Of a stretch of DNA of 64,000 nt, positions 56,895 to 64,000 are shown piece by piece. How positions within the stretch are numbered: the stretch's first letter is position 1; every line of letters begins with the position of its first letter. Both the position numbers and the translations under genes were made by a program. The DNA comes from Xestospongia bergquistia (taxonomy: Eukaryota > Porifera > Demospongiae > Haplosclerida > Petrosiidae): positions 1,488,001 to 1,552,000 of the forward strand of contig OZ014422.1 of assembly GCA_963965975.1 (NCBI GenBank), read 5' to 3'. The notes beneath the pieces are model-generated. The model saw only the letters and a list, made by a program, of their open reading frames with translations, ran no database searches and was not told the origin of the DNA.

Positions 56895-58697
56895 TGTAAA
56901 AATCAATTGGTTGATTTAACCAATATATGGTTTATACAAGTTGTATGTACATAGCAAATTATTTGATATAATAAAGTAAAGATCATGTACAGTTTTCATT
57001 ACTAATGTAGTAAGTGTACAATGGAATTGACTATTCATATATAGCTAGTTGATGGTTAGAACTATGATGATGAAATGCTGGATCAGACTAGCATGGTTAC
57101 TATAAATTCATACACATACAATTAAATATATTTTGTACGGATGCATGCAACCAAATAAATATACATGAATTGATTAAAACAACCAATTTATTTTAGTAAT
57201 GCCATATGTTATAGAATGCTAATACCATATATATTAATAATTAACATACATACACAAGATGTGACCATGGGTAAACAACAACTCAATAAAAATAAGACAC
57301 CTTATAGTTAAAGTAGACAATAGGAAGTTCTTCCCTCATTAAATTCATTATTGTAAACTATAAGCATTTCCTACATAAACAGGTCACAACTTGTTTACTA
57401 TATATATTATATAGGAAAGATTAAAAATGTAATCATGGCAATCAAACTTTTCATTAGACTTATTTTAAATGAACACACACACACAAATAATACACATACT
57501 TGCTTTCCATCTTGCTGTTATAGTCGTCTCATCAAAGTTTTCTGGGTCTGATACCTGTCGACTTATTTTCTTTATTGCTCGTTTTATCGATACTTTACTT
57601 GGAAAGAATGTTAATTTCTGTATTCTAGTAGTCCAAGTAAAGGATAGTATTAACAAGCACGGTACAGCTAGGATTAATCCAAAAACTCGATTTTGTTCTG
57701 TATTTCGGTACTCTAAGACTAGGAATGCTGTTACAAAGCCTAGTCCAATTATTTGATACAGGGAACTACTTATTCTTATAAAACTTCTAAAACAACGTCG
57801 ACGCATTCCAAATTGAAGCGTGGAATTCAATTGTTCATCAGAAACATAGTCATGAGAAGGAGAATGATTTTGATTACCACGTTTGCAATAGTAGCACAGA
57901 TTGCTAACAGCTTGCACTAGCGTTTGTGTACTAAATGCTCCACACATCAAAATAACAGTTATCTCAGGTGGAAGAGTAATGAAGACATAGAATAAGAGAA
58001 GAGACTCTGCAATTGCTTCCATACCTGCATTTAGTATACCCTATAAAAAGAATTTAAAATAATTAAAGATAACTTTAAATTTCTTTTAGATACATATCAT
58101 ATGCATATTTGTTATTAATTCACTTACTCCGAATATTGCAGATCGTTTGGGCCATGGATGACTAGGAGATTTGGTTAACAATCCGTTAAATATTGCTCGT
58201 ATCCATGCAATCAAATTGGGTATCATTACTATAAAGAACAGCATCCAGTAAAGGTTAGCAGCACGCATGAGGGAGTTGTCACTAGTACTACTATGAGTGG
58301 AGTTATCATCTGGAACAATGTACATACTAAAGTTACTCAAGACATGTAAGTCTGCAATAATCTTGATTATAGTGAGCTTACTGAGAACAAGACATGTGAG
58401 TACTACACCAAATAATAACAGTTTAACAAACCACACAATAATCTTAATAGTAGTCTTCTTGGACTGAAAGACTTGATCTTGCGTTCTGGTTGATGATGAA
58501 GATTCTGTTTCACTCTCATCTTCTTCATCATCTGCATAGTTAACATCCCCATTTCGAACTCTGATTGATTCTCTGATTGATTCCCAACGATTTCGAACTC
58601 TAATCGATTCTCTGATTGATTCCCAACGAGTTGGAACTCTGATTGATTCTCTGACTGATTCCCAACGAGTTGTCAGATTAGGAATATCGCTTGCCAT
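52485..58697 (-). CDS. Chitin synthase (GT2) with tandem SAM domains, copy D (inverted)
   Basis: Nine exons on the minus strand (58697-58128, 58040-57500, 56016-53686, 53638-53571, 53510-53442, 53390-53292, 53243-53081, 53032-52979, 52933-52485) join in frame to 1447 aa. The N-terminus is longer and carries three tandem copies of a 14-residue unit (RWESIRESIRVRN-type), followed by an acidic stretch (DDEEDESETESSSS). DADIDF, GEDRWL, QRRRW, SWGTRE and both SAM domains are intact. Exon 2 is the most diverged of the four copies. The intron between exons 2 and 3 is about 1.5 kb, filled with tandem repeats. No GTPase gene was found upstream of its start. Confidence 0.87.
56280..56800. repeat. Intronic minisatellite, ~115-bp unit
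   Basis: Four to five units of the type TATGTGAAAATATGAAGGAT + ACAATACAAGTCCCTGGGAA + AGTTTATAATGAAACTAACC + ATAGGAAGTTCTTCCTATAT + TAAATTATTACAGT lie in the large intron of chitin synthase D. AGGAAGTTCTTCCT is a local palindrome. Related words also occur at 57310-57345. Confidence 0.85.
56852..56892. repeat. (TA)n microsatellite
   Basis: About 20 TA units in the large intron of chitin synthase D. Confidence 0.9.
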
Positions 58698-61040
58698 ACT
58701 AACTAACTATTAGAAGAACAACTTCAAATGTTTGTGCAATTGATGGTAATTCATGTAGCAATCGAATTTAAAGACTGTATTTGTTTGTCTTTCCTGCAAG
58801 TAATTGGACTTCCCTGGGTTTCCCAAGTACTATCAGACTAATTAATCATCTGTCTAAGGTAATGCTTGCATATAGATGATATATGGTCAATATGACATGG
58901 CTCTTGGTTGTAAGGTTTTATGTTTTGACCAGTTAACTGACCTGGGCCGATGAGCTCAGAGGCGACCCTCTTTTGAACAGATTACTTATAGCCAGTAGGG
59001 GGACAGACCCAGGATTTTAAACTTTCAATATGACATTTGGAAAATTATTGATGTTATACATATACCAATTGTCACATCATTGACACAAAACTCTGACACT
59101 ATCCTGGCTAGTAGGGTGATCAATCATCTCTCTTTGAAGATTGTCAGTACTAGTACTGATCACTACCATTCACTGAGTGGCACCATCTCAGCTATCAAAA
59201 TCAATCACATATCACAATATAACTAGTATTATAATCTTAGATACTAACCTTGGCAGTCTTTTAGCCGAGAAACGGCTAAAGACATTAAAGTTCCATATCA
59301 CTATATTCATAACAACTTTGATTAATGGGTGGAGCAAAATAATTCGCACGTGTAAGTAAACGTATCAATATATAGACCAAGAAAGAACATATAATATGTC
59401 AATAGTTATCGTCTATTTTGTAGGACATGTGTGAACATGGATATTCAACTAACTGCTGCATAAATTTGCCTGAGTTGCATTAAGAAAGAGGAATGATTAT
59501 AATAGTTGAGAATAATAGAGTTTTACAGCATTCATCACATTCTCTCATGTTTCTGTGTGTTGTAGATAGTTGGAAATGAGACCATATCCATTCAAGACAC
59601 TTAATACTTACTATAGTTTTGTGTTAACGATCATAATTCAGTATAATGCCACTTTACCTGGTTTATCGGGTCCTTCTTGGTGTAACTTTTATGATGATGT
59701 AACTTGTACTATGATGATGACATCACTATGTGTCATAAGGTTTGGTTTAGGGTAATCCTCTATGTTAGTTATATTAAAGTCAATTATTTCATCTGATAGG
59801 TTGTTCAATTTCTTTTTAATTTGTGCCAATGTTTCCAGTCTTAATGCATACAGTGCTACAATGTCATGATACTTAGTATTCGTGGTCATCTAGATCTGGA
59901 TCTTAATAGATGTGTTGTGTCAGAGCTGTGAGCTGTGCTACAGAGGAGAAAGAAAGAGGTTTTTGTTTCGTGGAAGAGGCTTACTACTACATTACTCTAA
60001 AGTTGTATCCAAAAGGATGTAAAGAGGGAAGAAAGTGAATTATAAGAAAAAAAAATACAGTCAAGTTTGTAGTGAGGAATGGAGGGATGCTTTTCAACAG
60101 AAAGGAGAGGTACTTATGAAACTGATAAACAATTCCAATTTAACTATCCATAGATAGTCGTTTTATGTTCACTCAGGTTTTAGAGGTGAAATATGTGTAT
60201 AACATGGAGGATAGAATAAATGTTCTGAAAGCTGCCACATGGATCCAAGTGAGGTCGCATGGCTCAAAAGGTTTCATGGGTGTCAAACATACACTAATTT
60301 GAATTAACAAGTGCTTTAAGTGGCTGGAGATGGTAAAGGACGTTCAAGAGATGGTAAGTGTGAAATTTAGGTGTCAATTTGTAAACGAAAGAAATTAAAG
60401 TAATCACTTTGTTGTACATTACGTTGCTGGATGTGATCAACATTATTTCATACTACATGTTACAGATCTATAGAGTTGTTTTGACACATATATTCTTCTA
60501 TGTCACCAGTTAAACTGTTTATTCCAATAAAGAAGTACAAAGTGAACTGTTTACAATTAAAATAAAACAAGTAACCAATTTCTTGGTGTTTTCCTCCAAC
60601 AAAAAGAAGACATGTAGATTGCTATGAATATATTTCCTATCAACAAAGGGAAGGAAATGTAAACAGGTAAAGGAAGCTTATCATTAGCTGTGATCAATAA
60701 TGCAAAAGGAGGAAATGGCAGCAATGGACATTGAAAAATGCACTCAATTCTGAAGGTCTGTATACTTTGATTGCTTCACTTAACCCTTAGCTTTTTTTCA
60801 ACTGTTTCTGGACCTAACAAAAAAGAAAGAAATTGCAACCATATATTGGGTACAAGAATTAACATTGTTTCCATCAACAGAAAATCACTCAATGGCTGAG
60901 TGATGCTCTCATCACTGCTGGCAAAGAAGCTTATCCACACATACTGGGCACAACATTGGGGTTTGAAATCCAGAGAGGATAGTTTGCACAAATCATACAA
61001 ACCCAGTAGAGACTACAAATATCCAATGCCAACTAAGGAA
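58698..61040. other. Upstream of chitin synthase D, no gene supported
   Basis: Short frames only. 59245-59280 has GTCTTTTAGCCGAGAAACGGCTAAAGAC, a perfect hairpin-forming inverted repeat (GTCTTTAGCCG type). 60890-60970 contains an open stretch, WLSDALITAGKEAYPHILG, that might be part of an exon but has stops close by. No AIG1-like GTPase relic was seen in either strand. Confidence 0.4.
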
Positions 61041-61045
61041 TCACC

Positions 61046-61240
61046 TTGACTGCATTGATGAAATATGATGATTACTCCATTCCCCTGCCAGAACTAAAAA
61101 AGGCTAGACAACTTGTTGCTAATTTTGTATTTAGAGTTTACTGCAAGCGTTGTCAAGCAGGAGGAGGAAGAATAATCAAATGTGAGAGTCGCAAAGAGTG
61201 TCATCATGAAGATTGCATTGATGTCCCAAGTGCTATTTGA
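61046..61240 (+). other. Possible Cys-rich coding exon, unassigned
   Basis: Open frame of 64 codons with YCKRCQ...IIKCESRKECHHEDCI, a spacing that could bind zinc. Upstream lies a helical-looking LKKARQLVANFVFRVY. No family could be named and no partner exon was identified. It may be a decayed mobile-element or real small gene fragment. Confidence 0.25.
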
Positions 61241-61833
61241 CAGACTAAAATAATATATCATGGATATGACACTTGTATTACTGTACAGTAATTGTAACAT
61301 TACCTGTAACTTTTCAACTTTATTTTAAGAATTATATAAATCTTAATGTTGTCTTTAATAAATATCACTCATACATGTAAGTAATATATGCCAACATGAT
61401 CTTTAAGATAAATACATTCTTCCCTAAACCAAAATTAATGAATGATATAATGTTCCATTGTTTACCATCTCTATTGCAATCAGATCATGTCTTCTAGTTG
61501 TAATGAATGTATAATCTATAAAAAAATCATGAAATTAAAACTTGTAAATTTTGCTAGTCATTGTATGTACATGTTAATATAACACACACTGTATTTAAAT
61601 ATATGGCAAGCCTTTGTTGACAATGTCCCCTGAAAAATGCTAACAATTAATATTCTATCTTACTTTTGACATGAATGGCACACCATTTTAAAAGCAACAC
61701 ATCAAATTAACTCTATATTATATTGTTCTATTGCAAATGTAATGAAAATGTCATATAGAATGGAATGTTTAATTACCTATATCAACTAATAATACTATAT
61801 TAGTTGTAGTGTATTCACAAGTTTATAATAGAC
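61241..61833. other. Intergenic, nothing recognised
   Basis: AT-rich sequence with no supported gene, repeat array or RNA. Confidence 0.55.
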
Positions 61834-61841
61834 TTAACATT

Positions 61842-62172
61842 CAGCTAAAGTTCTCAGATTACTTCCCATAACTCCAAGTTGACGAGATTCTTCAGCATGA
61901 GCTTGGTAATGGTTGGATTTAGCAATATTGGTATGTTCCATGACGACTAAATGCTGCTGATAAAGATCTGTACATGTATATGTCCCTTTACAAATGAATA
62001 CATAATAGTTACCATAACTGTTTAAGTAAACTAAACTCACTAATCTAGTTACCACTCATTGTATCTACAGTTATCTTACCATTTGTATCAGTGAAGACTC
62101 CAGCATTGAGATTACTTAGCTTCGAATTCAGTTCAGTTAACAATAGATAATGGAGATTTTGTCTGATGGCCC
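61842..62172 (-). CDS. Hypothetical small protein, C-terminal exons
   Basis: Two minus-strand exons splice in phase: about 62172-62081 (QNLHYLLLTELNSKLSNLNA) and 61970-61842. The junction codon joins G and AT across an intron with consensus ends (GTAAG...ACAG). The last exon encodes a helical, hydrophilic stretch (HTNIAKSNHYQAHAEESRQL) and stops at 61842. The upstream part would overlap the first codons of the caspase-fold gene on the other strand, and its first exon was not found. Coding status rests on the matching splice phase and amino-acid composition. Family not recognised. Confidence 0.4.
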
Positions 62173-63570
62173 CAGTCAGGATTTGGTTGATCATCACAAG
62201 AGAGCACTAAGAAAAGCAATTAATAACAAAAAAGATGCTGTAGGACTGGCAATTCTAGTAAAAATCAAAGACAAATATGGTGGTCCAGCTGGAGTTGATA
62301 CTGACATACTAAACATGGGGAAAGTCTTGAGAGATCATCTCAATTTTGTAATATATGATGTTTCTGCGCAGGGAAACCCAATCATTAAAGATATTAAGGC
62401 AATCATTTCAGCAGCCTCAACATATAAATACCCAAGCTCATTAAAATTCGTTTGTTTTTATTATGCTGGTCATGGCGGCAGTAATGACGGTCATCCTTAT
62501 ATTATGGACGAAGATCGCAAGCAATTACGAGTTACAGATGACATCATTTCTCCTTTCTATCCCGAGAATGCTGAGCATCTTGATAAATGCATTTGTCTTT
62601 TCTTTTTTGATTGCTGTTTGACTGACGAAGGAGCTCGAGATCATGGACAATATGATAAAAAGCCTCTAATAATTCCACCTCGTGGAAATTGCTTAGTTGC
62701 TTATTCAACATCCTTGACAACTGCATCAAGAGGAGATGATGAAAATGGTGGCTTCTGGACTAAACATTTGTCACAAAATCTTCAAAAGTTAGATGCACCA
62801 TTGTCTACAATACTAGATGTTACATATAAAGAGACGGTAGAATTTTGTAGCACCAAGTATCAACAGCAAGACTTGGTACAAGGCCCTCACTATGTATCTT
62901 GTGTTGGACCAGTTTGCCTCAGAGGTAAGGCTTCTTAATAAGAATAACACCTATCATATAATGTAATATATATCTATATGTGCAGATCCCAACAAAAGTC
63001 TTGAAGAAATTAGAACAATTTTCCAAGGTAATTTAAATCAGTTAGTGTGATTATAAATTTTTCAGGTGGTGGTATTGAGGATGCTGATATTGAGGATACT
63101 GATGAACCAAGTAATAGTAATCTATTTATGTGAAATTACTACTTCAACAATTCATTTAGAACCAAAGAGAGCAAAGAAAGAGAGTCGTAATGGTAATCCA
63201 GTTAGCAGTGCTAAACTTAAATACAAAGATGGTAAAATTTAAAATATAGAATTACTATCATCACTTTTATAATCAATTAGGAACACCCAAATTAGTAGAA
63301 GTCTTACCTTTCTTTAAAAAATGTCTGGCACAATGGCAAGATATAGGAACCCACATGAAATTGGAACCACATCATATTAATGAAATTGAAATTGATCAAC
63401 AACAAGTAAAGGACAAGATGCGTTCTATGCTTATTAAATGTGAAAAAGTTCTTGGAGACAATTATACTTGGACGGTGTTAATTAGAGCTCTGAGAAATGT
63501 TGATGAAAATACAATTGCTAATAATATTGAAAATTATCTAGAAAAGGAATATCCAGTAAACTGTAATTAG
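62150..63570 (+). CDS. Caspase-fold (peptidase C14) protein with C-terminal death-like domain
   Basis: Five exons (62150-62924, 62986-63027, 63066-63110, 63160-63231, 63281-63570) join to about 407 aa. The N-terminal half has VGLAILVKIKDKYGG, then FVCFYYAGHGG (catalytic His, ~residue 108) and ICLFFFDCCLTD (catalytic Cys, ~153). The GHG/DCC pairing is closer to metacaspase-like or other non-canonical C14 enzymes than to caspases with QACRG. A hydrophilic linker with DADIEDTDEPS and a basic KRAKKESR follows. The C-terminal ~100 residues (WQDIGTHMKLEPHHINEIE...KMRSMLIKCEKV...YTWTVLIRALRNV) have the six-helix pattern of a death domain. Likely a cell-death or immune signalling protease; substrate specificity unknown. 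Confidence 0.75.
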
Positions 63571-63698
63571 ACATGAACAAAAATTAGTTTGTGAAAATTA
63601 ATTTGTATTGAAATAAAAGTTTAGTGACACTCTTAATTAAATTAAGTTACAAATAACTAAGACACAAGTTTAACAAAATATTTTTGAGTATAACATAT
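63571..63698. other. Convergent 3' region, caspase-fold gene / SMG1
   Basis: Short AT-rich spacer. AATAAA at about 63612 is a candidate polyadenylation signal for the caspase-fold gene. Confidence 0.5.

Positions 63699-64000
<302 letters not shown>

Noticed and set aside
60776-61000. Minus-strand frame of 74 codons
   Set aside because: No recognisable domain and no consistent splice context; the opposite strand is equally open in part.

Overview
The window looks like nuclear DNA of a basal animal, most likely a demosponge of the Amphimedon type. It is AT-rich and very gene-dense, with short introns of 50-200 bp, and it carries single-copy eukaryotic or animal genes: URB1, mitochondrial ribosomal protein S18C, CYBC1/Eros, N-acetylglucosamine-6-sulfatase and SMG1. 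It also holds a caspase-fold/death-domain protein and multi-exon chitin synthases with SAM domains. The species is inferred from this gene content; no comparison could be run.

Layout. 1-4751: the N-terminal half of URB1 (minus, runs off the left edge), with repeat-filled introns and a MITE. 5127-15036: compact housekeeping genes, MRPS18C (+), CYBC1 (-), a secreted glycoside-hydrolase-like protein (+), GNS-type sulfatase (-) and an ER thioredoxin-fold protein (+). Several are head to head, about 80-100 bp apart. 15037-58700: a segmentally duplicated cluster of four complete chitin synthase genes, A (17440, +), B (34585, +), C (41942, +) and D (58697, -). Each has nine exons and encodes about 1400-1450 aa. 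Upstream of A and B, divergently transcribed, is an intronless AIG1-like GTPase gene. Upstream of C it is a pseudogene, and at D it is absent. Two further decayed chitin synthase tails lie at 39840-40135 (-) and 47165-47423 (+).

The cluster is interrupted by two complete Ty3/gypsy LTR retrotransposons (24215-28722 and 47549-52168). Both have LTR pairs that look identical, 5-bp target duplications and a single intact gag-pol frame, so both are recent. The first sits in a satellite of about 63 bp per unit. From 29540 to 31260 there are several minisatellite families. 58700-61830 is largely unassigned. 62150-63570 encodes a caspase-fold (peptidase C14) protein with a C-terminal death-like domain, and 63699-64000 holds the C-terminal FATC end of SMG1 (-).

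How the genes fit together. The clearest local theme is the repeated divergent pair of GTPase and double-SAM chitin synthase. This suggests co-expression of a membrane polysaccharide synthase with a dedicated GTPase. The other genes have unrelated roles: rRNA processing, mitochondrial translation, NADPH oxidase chaperoning, glycan degradation, mRNA surveillance and cell death or immunity.

Exon limits were placed by hand from GT/AG sites, reading phase and similarity remembered from the families. Expect errors of one or two bases, and larger ones where noted.
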